Of a stretch of DNA of 64,000 bases, positions 47,401 through 56,979 are shown one piece after another; position 1 is the first letter of the stretch; each line of letters begins with the position of its first letter. The notes below the pieces were generated by a model, which saw nothing but the letters and a program-made list of their open reading frames with translations, was not told the DNA's origin and made no database searches. Position numbers and translations under genes: made by a program. The DNA comes from Patiria pectinifera (lineage: Eukaryota > Echinodermata > Asteroidea > Valvatida > Asterinidae): the NCBI GenBank assembly GCA_029964075.1, contig CM057134.1, positions 23,228,905 to 23,292,904 on the forward strand. The letters are read 5' to 3'.

Positions 47401-50400
47401 TTAAATGCTCTTTCCAATTAATATCATTTCGTTTCAAACGCGTTTTGTAGTCCGAATGCAGCCACAATGCCCCTTTAAAGCATATTGTGACATGACGTTG
47501 TATAGTCCTCGACCAGCCTGTTTTTTTTTACATCCAGGTTTTATTGCCCTATGAAGTGCTCTTAACTGTACGTGATTGTTTCGTAAACAAATTTTAATTA
47601 GACCCATAAATTATAGGTTTAAATTAAAATGTGTTTCTGAAGTTAATAAAAGGGGATTAATTCAATTTTCATTCTTAATCTTCCCAGCGTATAGTGAAAC
47701 AATGACTTACAGCAATTAAGAGCTTTTTTTATGGCCATGAAACCTGCCTGTTAAAAAAAAATAACAGGCTGGTCTTGAACTAGGACTATGAAGTCTAGTT
47801 TTGGTTCATTTTCTGTTGCCATCTACCGGATTTCCCTAACAACAATATGTGTACTTAGTACTGAGCTGCCGAGATACCGAAACTGAATTTTCAATGCAAT
47901 GCGGATACGTGTAAGGATTCGTAACTTTTCCCTGGATGCCGAAACTCTCTATGCAGTCGGGCGTCTGTGTCCGACTTAAACGCGCAGAGTGGACTACGTC
48001 ATAGGTACCTGGCTTAATACCGACCACTCCCAGGCTTTAAATGGCCCGCCATTGCCCGCCGTTTTGAGTCTGTGTTCAGACATAGAAAAAGTAATAATTA
48101 CAGGCTGTATCTTTTATGCTATTGTCTTTGCTCAAACACATCACTGATGACAATTTTTATAAACTTTTGTCTTGACCTAGAGATTCATTTTTTTATTTAC
48201 TTATATCATTATCCAAAGATATGAGGTAATTAAAAAAAGTAAATCAAACAAGCGCGTTTGAAAATGCGTATATTAATAACCGCTTGACACAAGTATAGAG
48301 CTGACTTCATGTTGCTTCATCTTATAACCCATCATTAACAAGATCATTAATAACCCTTAATATCACCCAATCGTATTAAAGATTTGTGTCATAATCCAGT
48401 CCCTTTCCGAGTCCTTAACTATTCTGAAACTGTGTTTACTGAGAGCCTAAGTCCTTTCGCAGATACTTTTGTCAAAATACTTAATTTCCTTCCCATTTAT
48501 GATAAATGGCCACACTAATTTCGCAGTCTTAATTTATGATTAAGACTGCAAAATGTACCGGGATAGGTGTCGGAATTGGATTGCAACGCCCCTTTCAGCC
48601 GCTGACAAATGTTATGATGCTAAATGGGGCCAAAATGATGATTAAAATGTTAAAGTTATTTTGAAATTGTCTTATAATGCAGGAAAAAGCACCGTAGATT
48701 TCAAACTTTTCCCTCAAATACCACCCACCTCCTGAATACTATAGTTCCTCCCCCTTCTTCAACACTTGAAGGTCTAAGCAGTGCTTCACTTCCTTATGTA
48801 GACCTTCTTCTACGTTTCTTTTCAGAGAAACTTATTGGGATTACAATCTAACTTTGTTGTGTAACTGTCTGTTTCAGGTTATCTTAACAAAGCTGAACAG
48901 TGCTGTAACCACAGACAATGCAGATCTGGCTGTTAGCATATGCATCATGGTCATTGTTGTTATTATGTGTGTCATCATCATCAAGGTAAACCATAGCACA
49001 TACACACATACTATATATCCTTTAAACAAAAGTCCTTCATACACCGAAATTGTATCGGTGATCCGTCATTGATATTGTGTGCCGAACTGTGACCAAGGCC
49101 TTTTTACTTGTGCCCTGTGAGTGAGACTGGTTCCCGCCAGAAAACCAGTGTGCTGAAAATGCTTGTGCAAAATACGAGAACAGGCAAGAGAAACGTAAAT
49201 CCAACCAATATGATATAATTATATGCCGTAAATGAACTGAACTAGGAGGGCCCCGCTCACTGTGGCTGAACTACGAGGAACGTTCGAGAGGACTGTAGGC
49301 CTAATTGCGCATGCGCGTTGGTAAGGAGATATCGACCCTGAACCAATTTTCGTGCTCGAACTTGGCCACAGTTAGTCTAATGGAGCCCTCTTTGTCTCCG
49401 GTGCAACGTCTGATATATCCAAGCATGCACATTTATGCGATTCCGAGCGCCAGTCAATCGGAGTCGACATGACGTCATTTCATTCCGAAATCTGGACTAA
49501 GCTGTTGATTGGTCAATTTGGATGCCATGTTTTTTGTAATACAACAACGGGCATAGAGATCTAATAAAACCCGACATTGGCTTTCAAAACGGGATATCGA
49601 ATCCCGATATAGAGGGCGACCTCTGAATGGTCAGAATCTCGAGGTCAAAGTGATTGAAAGACGACGTCATGCAATAAGGTCATGGACTGACTAATCATTC
49701 GCACTTCATCAGTTCATTTCAGTTCGCCGACAATCTCTTTTAGGCCTTACCCGATACTTTATTTTATTGTGCACATAGAACCCACTCAAAAAAGAAAATT
49801 AAGCACATTTACATCGAGTGAGCGAAACATTCACCCCGTGAGACGCTGCGTTTATGCATGTACCGTCACTAATCACTATCGAAAAACTGCACAGCAGACA
49901 AATGAGATCTCTAGTTGCACTTGCAATGCGAAGCAAAGACTTCGCTCGTACCCCCGCCCTGGGATACTCTGATGAGCTTCACCGAATCTTGTGAAGGAAG
50001 TGACCTATGACCTATGTATAAAGCATCTGGCTGCAGCTTTTCAAGACCGCAGTTAGACAATGTGCGCAAATGCTATTCGAAAACTTCCCATAGAAATGCG
50101 CACATTCCACACCGGATGTGATTTCTGTTTCATTGCGGACCATGTGGACGAATTTTCGAGCGTCGCGTAATGCAATCCGGCCGACCGTTCGTGATTCGAA
50201 ACGGAGCCTGAGCAAGTGACGGGAATTGTAAATTTATATTATACAACACGATAAGTTTTACAGAATTTCCTAAATTACGCTTTTTCAACGAAAAAAAAAC
50301 CATCGCTAAACTGGAATAAAAGAGTAATGAATCAGTCTTAACGGCCGTTTCAAACCTTGCAGAGTTATGACCGCGACGCGCAGGTCACTGGTCACGCAAA

Positions 50401-53400
50401 ATCCAACCAATCAGAGCGTGAATTCATCAGAGTATCCCAGCGTCCTGGTTTGCAGGAAGCAAAGACCAGTTCAAATTATGCGCGCATGCGCAGAAGCAGG
50501 CACATTGGGACAGAAGCGCAAGCAGTGCATTGGTAATATACAAAAGAGTACGAAGATCTCAGTCGAAATTCACAAATTCTGTAGTTTTCCCGCTGTTTTA
50601 GGAGTGACACCATCTGACTTTTGGGGCGCTCTTCAAACCGGACAATCATGGACACTATCGGACAAAGGTGGCGCTATTCGTCGCAGCATAGGGCAAGTTC
50701 GCGCAAGAACTTTTGTTGACCATTGGTTAACCACAGTTCGACTAAAGTTAGCCCGAACTCTGTCTAGTCGACGATGGTTGACTACGCTAGTCGACTATTT
50801 GGAACCAACCTACTGGGGTTGGTTGCATCGCTGGTAACCAATAGCGGCACGCTTCAAAACTTACAGCAGGGAGCCAGGACCCAGAGGTTTGGGATGACAT
50901 TTTTACCATTTTTTTGACTAGAGACGTTCGCACGTTGCTATTAGTGCGCAGGCGTAAGGTACGTCACAAATCAACCACTAGTCGACTAATGGTCCTTGCC
51001 CGAACTTGGCCATACTCTCCGACATACACACGATTTTGTCGGTAGGAAGACGATTTTGCCGACACCCCCCCTAGCGACGCCTTTGGGTCTAGATATTTGA
51101 CGGAATGATTCCCAAAAGCGTAAATCAATTAGCCATTGTTGATTTCTTTTGCAGGCCGTGGAGTCCCTGACTGCCAACATGCAAGTGAATGCTCGTACTC
51201 TAGCCGACCAGACCAGAGCCCTCAATAAAGAACGCAAACGCACTGATACACTTTTGTATCAGATGCTACCCAAGTCAGTGGTTGTCAGCCTAAAACACAA
51301 CCAGAACGTCAGAGCGGAAAACTTCGCAGAGGCTACCATTTTGTTTTCTGATATCGTAGCATTTACCCGCATTTGTTCGGAGAGTAACCCTTTGCAAGTA
51401 GTCGAGATGCTCAACAATGTGTACACTAACTTTGACAGCCGCATAGACAAGTACGATGTGTATAAGGTGGAGACCATTGGAGACGCTTACATGGTAGTAT
51501 CAGGTAGGTTGGGACAATGTGCCGTAACCTTCTGCTGAAGATGTGAATGGCATTGTTCTCCTAATGTTTAATTAGTACCTCTCCTGTCGCCTGGCTTTTT
51601 CAAACACCACTTCAAATAATTCAATCAAAATTCCTGCAGATCGATGGGAAAATGAATACGGCATTTCAACTGTACGCTTTGAGCGAAAAACACCAGCTTA
51701 TAGTGTTGTCATAAAAATGTTATTTTTATATATGCTCGAAGTTTGATATACGTTCCTGCTTAAATTAAGTAACTTTTGAAATACTGAGAGGAAAGCTGCT
51801 CTTCTATCATTATTTGAAGCTGATAAATGATTTCGTTACTTGTCTCTACATAATTATACGTATTCCTTGATCACCAAAAAAGAGATACTGTAGATGCACA
51901 ACGTTTTACTTATAATTAAAAGAAAAGTGCCATTGTGTTATTGCAATAAATCGCAGTAAATGTATGTGTTCACTTAAAAAACTGTTCACTTTTGATTCTA
52001 GGTTTGCCACAACGTAATGGCAACAAGCATGCTAGTGAGATAGCGTGCATGGCATTGGACTTACAGAAGTGCATCGAGGAGTTGGTCATCCCACATAAAC
52101 CTGGTACCAAGATGACTCTTCGCATTGGAATGCATACAGGTAAGAACCGGCTATCAAGTCACATTTTTTTTTGGCATTTCTAAATACATTCTATTCCAAA
52201 ATCATCTAAACATCCGTTTAGTTGTTAAAACTAGGGTCTGTTGGTACTGTTAGACCCGAATCGAAAGAGGAAATCGGCCCTAGCCGTGTGTTCCAGATTT
52301 ATTGGGCTGGATACGCTGACGATCTGTGCGTGTTTTCACGTACACAAAAAGATCTTCAATCGGCTGCGGTCATTTTGAGCAAGATTTTGAAGGAATTTGG
52401 CCTGGTGTTATCGTTGGAAAAGAGTGAAACCATGGTCATGAATCACAACTTCTTTGGCGCTGACCTGGATTATCCTGAGTCGATTATCGTGGTGGATAAT
52501 GTCCCCGCTCTGAATGTTAAAACGTTCAAATATCTCGGAACCAAAATTCGTTTTAACCTGCCAAAAACAGGTGTAGACAAGCTCGATTACCGCAAACAAT
52601 CCTGCCTCGGAGCTTACCACGCGAACAAGTCCTTCGTTACGAACAATGAAGTTGACGTCAGGACCAGATGCACCATATTCGATTCCCTCTGTCGCTCAAG
52701 ACTCACATACGCATCTTGTACTTGGAATCTGACAGCCGGGGAAATGACCATGATGAGCAATTTCTACATCTCACAGTTGCGCAAATTGGTGAAGTCTGGG
52801 TTGAAGCGCAAAAAACGCCAAAAACAAGAAAAACAACAAAAAATCCGATCCTGTGGTTGAGGTCGAAGAAGAGGAAAAAGCTGAGGAGGACATCGACTGG
52901 GGATTCGTCTACTCCAACAAGCAGATCGTCGAAATCACCCAGGCAACTGATTTTCAAGTGTTTGATGAAAGGCAACAATTGAATTCTTTGCCCATGTCTG
53001 TCGAATGCCAAACTCTGCGACGCATAAAATCCTCACTTTCTCTGTACCGAAAAAGTGCAAAGGGAAACTATAGGTAGAGACGTTGAACCCTGCGCACAGT
53101 TGTGACAAAAACTCAGTGTAAATACAAATCCGAGCAACAGTTCCTGCGCGAATGTTTCGACCGTTGCTACTAATCTGAGGACAATTTATGGACTTACGAC
53201 TCGAGTCTATGCCGAATTCCTGGTTGAATTCTCTATAGATACGTATGCATGTATGTTTCGCATAGAGTTTGCCGTGCCGTGTGTCCGTGTTGGTCTTTTG
53301 TGTTTAATGCAAACTACATATTTCTGATCATGCCAGGTCCTGTGGTTGCTGGCATTGTCGGCTCCAAGATGCCCAGGTACTGTCTCTTTGGCGAGACTGT

Positions 53401-54534
53401 CAATATTGCAGCCAAGATGGAATCCAACGGACTCCGTAAGTAATGCTATTCTATTGTTCCGCTATTTGTTCTCGTGTTAAAACCTTTCCTTTTGAGCACA
53501 CATGATAGGATTCTTCGTTCTTTTATTGTGATCAAGAACACAGAAACGCCTTTATGGGAGACACTTTTTCCCCATATATCTGGACAAAAAAAGGCTTGGC
53601 AAATCAATATTGACCATTAACATGTATAATTATGTTTCATTTCTTAGCGAATCGTATCCAAGTAAGTGAGGACTGCGCACGTATCTTAACAATCATCAAC
53701 AGCTTTTGCATGGCCAAGCGAGGAGAGATGCTCATCAAGGTAAAACTATTCTCTCATTTTTTATCCCCTGGCTGTAAGCCGGAAGGGGATATTGCGATAG
53801 CGTATTCCTTCTGTGTGTATGTATGGGTAGGCATTACATTCACTGTGTGAACTTCCGAACAAAAGAGGTCCACATAAACCAGGTAGAGGCGACGTTGTGT
53901 GGACGTGGGGAAGTCCACAGTGTTTCCCCTTTCTGGAAAACAGGTTTAGAGGCATTTTTGGGTTAGGTTTGTCCGTGGCAAAATGAAGAGAAACCATTTT
54001 TGTGTGATAATTTCACCAGACTTACATAATACATTTTGATGTGAGATGTACATAGCACATAGTGTGCCAGATGAAATGTGGCAAGCATCTTTTTTTCCAA
54101 GCCGCAAATCTAGTGGTCACTAATGGTCCCATACACCTACCGCACGGGAGAAGACAGGTTGTGCATATACGGATATACATGTATATGGAAGTATTAAAAT
54201 GTGGGGAAAGGATTAAAATGAGGGGTAGACATCAATTTATCAGATATGTGAGGGTGAGGTGCCTCATTTGTCCCTGTGCAATCGCCAATGCCTGAGTTAT
54301 TTGCATGTGGAAATATTTTTCAAAAGACGGTAATTAAGTCTCACCGAAAATCTAACTGCAAACACGAAATATTACAGTTAAATTTATCGTTGGCAGGGAC
54401 GTGGCACCATGACTACCTACTGGCTGCTGGGTTGCGTTAAGGATGCTGATAGCAGTAGCTTTGATGCTAATGGTCAAGGTTTGAATCTACATGTACCCGA
54501 GTTGCCCAATCCTGCAATCGTAGACAACGACTAA
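33204..54534 (+). CDS. NIT-domain receptor guanylyl cyclase (10 exons)
   Basis: Membrane enzyme expected to convert GTP to cGMP under control of an extracellular sensor. Exons: 33204-33558, 34302-34571, 36463-36687, 45325-45561, 48878-48985, 51155-51503, 52002-52139, 53337-53435, 53648-53739, 54397-54534. All junctions are GT..AG and phases match. From Met 33247 the product is 655 aa: TM1 about 63-86, NIT-like sensor about 105-345 ([15 protein letters not shown] is the family hallmark), TM2 about 365-384, signalling helix about 385-430, class III cyclase about 440-620. Seen residues: metal Asp450 (FSDIVAFT) and Asp494 (ETIGDAY), guanine Glu490 and Cys562 (RYCLFG), Asn569; Lys573 replaces the usual Arg of the NxxxR motif. 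There is no kinase-homology domain, unlike natriuretic-peptide-type receptors. The 5' end is unresolved: an acceptor at 33203 or a start at 33247. The ligand is unknown; bacterial NIT domains sense nitrate/nitrite, but nothing here proves that for this protein. Confidence 0.9.
33895..34245 (-). mobile_element. hAT-like element end, copy 2 (intron 1 of cyclase)
   Basis: On the minus strand it starts CAGGGGCGTAGCAAGG, then a G-run. At the far side lie CCCCCAATATTTGTGAAGAG and repeats of AAGTGCCCTTT also seen at 29220-29370. Confidence 0.45.
34302..34571 (+). CDS. cyclase exon 2 (NIT domain, N-terminal part)
   Basis: 90 codons, phase 0 at both ends. [20 protein letters not shown] matches the opening helix of NIT domains (LQ.ER..T..Y). 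Acceptor TTCATATTTAG, donor GTATTGTG. Confidence 0.92.
35033..35945 (+). mobile_element. T2-family MITE fragments in cyclase intron 2
   Basis: 35033-35106 carries a T2 terminus in reverse (TTAAAGGAAATTACAGCCTG, CCCAATTGGGCTGCAAAACG). 35511-35945 is a diverged T2 body in direct orientation (GGGGCATTACGGCC .. GTTTATATCCTACTTGTTAA). They flank the hairpin below. Confidence 0.55.
35107..35284. mobile_element. 178-bp near-perfect hairpin
   Basis: Arms CAAATAATGAATGTTT .. GAATATTTTCATGAGTT .. GAATGTTCCATTCAAC and their mirror images meet at a small loop, GAGGCGAAGCCGA. It appears inserted in T2-family sequence in an intron of the cyclase gene. Confidence 0.85.
36463..36687 (+). CDS. cyclase exon 3 (NIT domain, middle)
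   Basis: 75 codons, phase 0. It contains [20 protein letters not shown] and [15 protein letters not shown], matching the NIT pattern A(Y/F)..L...KE..G.ER..G...F..G.F. Acceptor TTCTTCTTCTAG. Confidence 0.92.
36706..36936. mobile_element. MITE with TIR AAACCGTGTTTAGCAATTA
   Basis: Left AAAAACCGTGTTTAGCAATTA at 36711, right TAATTGCTAAACACAGTTTTT near 36912. It begins only about 20 bp after the splice donor of cyclase exon 3. Confidence 0.7.
37315..38028. mobile_element. MITE family M4, full copy (cyclase intron 3)
   Basis: TIRs ATGGGAGACTTTTGAGACGT and, mirrored, ACGTCAAAAAGTCTCCCAT. Inner mirrored blocks are CCGCCCTGCAAACAGGACGC and CAGCGTCCAATTTGCAGGGC. The core resembles 49950-50460 in reverse orientation. 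Just before it (37255-37310) is a GTGCGTCGT-type simple repeat. Confidence 0.8.
38029..41459. other. cyclase intron 3, no gene recognised
   Basis: A LINE-tail-like TATTAAATAATAAATTATTG occurs at about 39219-39238. A CpG-rich stretch with GCGCGC motifs is at 39440-39480 and 40130-40330. The 104-codon frame at 40327-40641 (+) has no recognisable family. G-runs lie near 40763-40776. Confidence 0.35.
41460..42600 (+). repeat. dispersed repeat family R1, copy 3 (TGACGTCA-rich)
   Basis: Inverted relative to 10065-11990 and nearly collinear with it. It has the uninterrupted TA at 42417-42418 where copy 2 carries its MITE. Contains four exact TGACGTCA palindromes. R1-like sequence may start further left, near 41090. 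Confidence 0.75.
42700..43540 (+). repeat. ~171-bp tandem repeat, five units
   Basis: The anchor GATGG(T/A)CC recurs at 42818, 42989, 43160, 43332 and (degraded) 43506. Each unit holds ACCACCACCCACAGATGG, ATTCGTGA(C/T)CGTGACGTCA and CACATTAAAGATGCAT. Flanks carry CCGAAACAGCT on both sides (about 42640 and 43712). Confidence 0.88.
44050..44490 (+). mobile_element. tRNA-derived SINE with (ATT)n tail
   Basis: The head GCGCTGTTGTCCAATGGTTA (A box) and GGGTTCGAATCC (B box) are followed by a body with GAGCAAGGCACTTTACC and CGTCCTTCGGATGGGACG, then CTTGCGCTATATAAGACTCC and (TTA)n to 44489. The GCAAGGCACTT and CTTCGGATGGGACG blocks are widely shared central-domain sequences of metazoan SINEs. Confidence 0.85.
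44900..45324. other. cyclase intron 3, end
   Basis: An R1-like scrap (CTTCCGGTTTGATGACGTCA, about 44921-44940) and otherwise unassigned AT-rich sequence up to exon 4. Confidence 0.35.
45325..45561 (+). CDS. cyclase exon 4 (NIT domain, C-terminal part)
   Basis: 79 codons, phase 0, acidic and helical ([18 protein letters not shown]), with [18 protein letters not shown], which fits the end of NIT domains before the second membrane helix. It is preceded by an 8.6-kb intron. Confidence 0.9.
45562..46451. other. cyclase intron 4, no element identified
   Basis: One TGACGTCA near 46300. No recognised gene or repeat. Confidence 0.3.
46452..46963. mobile_element. hAT-like element (TIR CAGTGTTGGAGTA), GAGTACTCG-rich
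   Basis: Left CAGTGTTGGAGTAAAGTCCT, right GAGTACTCCAACAATG. Flanking 8-mers CTATGAAT and CTATTGAT agree at 6 of 8 bases, suiting hAT-type 8-bp duplication. Many internal GAGTAC/CTCGAGTAC motifs, shared with 55665-57518. It is interrupted by the MITE at 46826-46947. Confidence 0.7.
46826..46947. mobile_element. 122-bp MITE with 8-bp target duplication, nested
   Basis: TIRs CAGTGGCGTAACTACGGG and, mirrored, CCCCAGTTACGCCCCTG. Flanks are CGAGTAAT (46818-46825) and CGAGTACT (46948-46955), 7 of 8 identical. A G-run of about 13 follows the left TIR. Confidence 0.85.
47340..47478 (+). mobile_element. T2-family MITE, 3' fragment
   Basis: GTTTATATCCTACTTTTAAATGC .. CAAACGCGTTTTGTAG .. CACAATGCCCCTTTAA matches the right half of 19376-19771. 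Confidence 0.6.
47501..47790. mobile_element. MITE with TIR CATAGTCCT..CCAGCCTGTTTTTT
   Basis: Left TATAGTCCTCGACCAGCCTG, right AACAGGCTGGTCTTGAACTAG + GACTATG. Size about 290 bp, no coding. Confidence 0.65.
47791..48877. other. cyclase intron 4, distal part
   Basis: No gene or repeat recognised apart from the splice acceptor region of exon 5. Confidence 0.3.
48878..48985 (+). CDS. cyclase exon 5 (second transmembrane helix)
   Basis: 36 codons, phase 0. [20 protein letters not shown] is TM2. Acceptor CTGTCTGTTTCAG, donor GTAAACC. Confidence 0.92.
49257..49376. mobile_element. short MITE with TIR CACTGTGGC
   Basis: CACTGTGGCTGAACTACGAG on the left is mirrored by CTCGAACTTGGCCACAGT on the right. 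120 bp, in cyclase intron 5. Confidence 0.5.
49950..50460. mobile_element. MITE family M4, second copy (inverted), ends lost
   Basis: Shares, in reverse, the core of 37315-38028: TCATCAGAGTATCCCAGCGT, GCATCTGGCTGCAGC, GCAAATGCTAT, GGAACGGTCGG-like and GCCGTTTCAAACCTTGCAGA. It lies in intron 5, opposite in orientation to the copy in intron 3. Confidence 0.7.
50687..51015. mobile_element. MITE with CTAGTCGACTA palindromes
   Basis: Left ATAGGGCAAGTTCGCGCAAG, right CTTGCCCGAACTTGGCCATA. Internal repeats of (C)TAGTCGAC(TA) at about 50763, 50790 and 50980. Confidence 0.55.
51155..51503 (+). CDS. cyclase exon 6 (signalling helix, first half of catalytic domain)
   Basis: Coiled linker ([20 protein letters not shown]), then [27 protein letters not shown] and [14 protein letters not shown]. 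Ends one base into a Gly codon. Confidence 0.97.
51504..52001. other. cyclase intron 6
   Basis: AT-rich intron with no element recognised. Confidence 0.35.
52002..52139 (+). CDS. cyclase exon 7
   Basis: Completes [21 protein letters not shown] and runs to [10 protein letters not shown]. Phase 1 at both ends. Confidence 0.96.
52222..53160 (+). pseudogene. 5'-truncated, frameshifted non-LTR retrotransposon RT
   Basis: The frame from about 52222 to the TGA at 52858-52860 has the RT active-site box [12 protein letters not shown], then [20 protein letters not shown] and [14 protein letters not shown] palm and thumb. The protein continues in another frame from 52853 ([20 protein letters not shown]), so one frameshift separates the halves. 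The N-terminal RT and endonuclease are missing. It sits in cyclase intron 7 in the same orientation as the gene. Related to LINEs whose C-terminus reads FIYS...EI...T.I..F...QQ. Confidence 0.75.
53337..53435 (+). CDS. cyclase exon 8 (Cys / Asn-Lys catalytic motifs)
   Basis: [20 protein letters not shown] followed by [12 protein letters not shown]. Cys gives GTP selectivity. Lys stands where NxxxR normally has Arg. Confidence 0.96.
53648..53739 (+). CDS. cyclase exon 9
   Basis: [20 protein letters not shown] and KRGEMLIK; the acceptor after TTTCATTTCTTAG restores the Pro codon split by the intron. Confidence 0.93.
53740..54396. other. cyclase intron 9
   Basis: TATCCCCTGGCTGTAAGCCG at 53762 followed by GGAAGGGGATATTGCGATAG has the look of a small hairpin-forming repeat. 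No gene recognised. Confidence 0.35.
54397..54534 (+). CDS. cyclase exon 10 (C-terminus, stop)
   Basis: [18 protein letters not shown] is the usual last strand of the cyclase fold (K..G..TY.L.G), then a short acidic tail and TAA at 54532-54534. Confidence 0.95.
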   Translation, partial: GRGTMTTYWLLGCVKDADSSSFDANGQGLNLHVPELPNPAIVDND

Positions 54535-54609
54535 TTTTAGCTGACCTTGGTTGACAACCAAATTGAATTCGGGAAGATTACATCACGGACGTTTATTGAG
54601 TGAAACATT

Positions 54610-54615
54610 AATAAA
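54610..54615 (+). terminator. candidate polyadenylation signal AATAAA
   Basis: AATAAA 75 bases after the cyclase stop codon (ACATTAATAAACTGG). Plausible by position only. Confidence 0.45.
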
Positions 54616-55664
54616 CTGGTAAGAGAGTATAATAACGAAAAAACCTTCGTATAGGAATCAATGTTCAAACAAGTTATTGAGAAATTAATACAACTGTTTA
54701 CTACATCATTATGTGAAAGTATGTAAAGTTTAAATGTGTTTTTTGTGTGTTTATGGACATACGTTTTACACTCAGTTGACGTTCAAGTAGTTGATAATTT
54801 AATATGAGAATCCTCACTACCGAGATACACATAAGTAATTATTAAGAACAATGCACCAATTAATGTTGAATGGCAGTAGTATATGCACATGTAAATGTTT
54901 GTACTCGTTGTTTATACTATCAATTACACTTATGTTACGTAGAAAAGCACGCGTAATTTCAAGTTCTGAAAATATTGAGGAATAGGTGCGATCTACAGTA
55001 AAGTGCGCCACCTATAATGCTTAATATCATTTTCATTTTCTATTCATTTTTTGGGGGGGTTGACCGATGACCTTTGGCTAATTTTCCCACTAAAGATGAC
55101 CATGCCTGTAAAGCAGTCCTGACGTCCTTCGCCATTTTGAACATGTCCCATCCACTCATTTGTTCAACCTGCAGAGCAATTTAAGTTAAATTCCGGATCA
55201 GACCTTGGACCCACATCACTTGCTACAAACCTTCACGAGCAAAGACCAAAATTGTTTTGGATTTGGGCAATTCGGGGCCTCTTTACAGATTGGCAACCAT
55301 GAGTGACATTTCACTAAGGTATATCGGGTCACTCTGGTTTCAGAATTTCTGTCCCAGCGTTCACGCGTCTCTTGTGTACGTTTTGCAAAACATATGTGAC
55401 TGGAATGACGACTAGCGCTCTGACGTGCTCGACTTTTGAGGACCACAATTAATTTGTACGTGAAAACCACAATTTTCAAGGTGTATGTGAACGTTTAATA
55501 TGCACCTTCTTTTAGCGATGTTTCCATTTGTTTTCATTAGAAACGCGTTTTAAGACGAACTTGAAATTAGACACATTCCAGATAAGTGTTTCTGTAATAG
55601 TGTAACACGCGTCGCCAGTCAGCCTCAGTCCCTGCTCATGGTCTGCTCAGATGGCGTAATGGCC
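54616..55664. other. intergenic, no gene recognised
   Basis: AT-rich sequence downstream of the cyclase gene. The 87-codon minus frame at 55216-55479 has no recognised motif. Confidence 0.3.
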
Positions 55665-55923
55665 AGTCGAGTCCTCAAATCTGAGTACAGAGTACTCCGA
55701 ATACTTTAGGGGCCGAGTCCAGGGCCGAGTCCAAGAATACTGTCACGAGTTCGAGTCCAAAGCACCGAGCCTAAGGTACGAGTACATTCAAGGCCGAGTA
55801 CTGGGCCGAGTCGGAGTACCTAGTCCGAGTACAATACCAAAAAAGTCCCCCCCCCAAAAAAATCATTAAATAAAATAAAAACAAACACAACATGCAATCC
55901 AATCTTCTTTACCAAGTGGTTAA

Positions 55924-56438
55924 AGGGAATGTACAACATTTGCTTTTGCTGTAATTTTCAGGAAAAAATGGATTTGGAGGATTAGTATGTTATAGAAAAT
56001 ATTGTTAAACTGACTTGTTTCACGTTTTGGGCTTGTAGACGCTGGAAAAACCAAGAAAACCTATAATGTTCTTGTAGTCGGTTTCCCTGACCCCACTTAA
56101 AATGAAACAGAGCAATTAATACACTTGGGGAATTGTAGGCTCAGAGAATCAGTCTAGCAGGCTTGTACCCCTTCACAGGTGTGTAATCAATTGCAAAGAA
56201 AAGTCAGAATAACTAAATATGAAAACTTAGGAACAGTTTTTGAAAAAAGCCAGTTTTCTTTAATGCTGGTCGGCCGACCAGCGTTGGAAAAATACAGTTT
56301 TTCTTGAAAATGTCAGCACACCAGGAGTCACGATTTTAAAGGATGATTTGGACTGTCAGTCCCGAACAATTCAGTAAGGTATTTCGTGATAATTTGATCA
56401 TTTCGTTTTTTGATGTTTGCAAATGTTGTATCTTCCCT
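55924..56438. mobile_element. TTAA-flanked MITE, family T1, copy 2
   Basis: TTAA at 55920-55923 and 56439-56442. Ends are AGGGAATGTACAACATTTGC and GCAAATGTTGTATCTTCCCT. 515 bp, collinear with 23513-24028. Confidence 0.92.
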
Positions 56439-56979
56439 TTAACACTAAACAACTTTTATTAGTGTAAAAAAATGTAAAAACAACAACAACAACAAAACAA
56501 TTCATCAAATCAATGAATGAACTGGCACTTTTTGTTTTCACCAGTTCTTAAAAAAGGAGAGAGAAATCAGGGATAGCTGGGTAGACACCTGAAGTGTTGG
56601 CTATTTTGAGGAAACCTTTTCCAGACAACAAACTCGATTAAGAATACACCAGAAAAATCCTAAATTAACAAAACCAAACAAAAGCGAGACCTCAATTGCT
56701 GGTTGTTTGTTATTTCAATTTTTACACAAATACATGCATTGAAAAACAGTGAAGCGACGAGCCATAAGAATCATGAGCTTGGCTGGCTCCCGATTACGTA
56801 TCCTCAGTGCTACGACTTCGAATGTTAGTAACATTGGCATAAAAAGAAATGTACTCGATGTTGCACTCCCGAGTACTGGAGTCGAGTACCGAGTACCAAA
56901 CCATCAGGTTCCACACCGGTAAATATGCCTGAACCCATCTGCCGAGCTCATGAAAAAGTTATACCATCAAAATATTCTA

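Noticed and set aside
50367-50837. 156-codon open frame
   Set aside because: It runs through the end of an M4 MITE and into another MITE, so it is chance reading through repeats.
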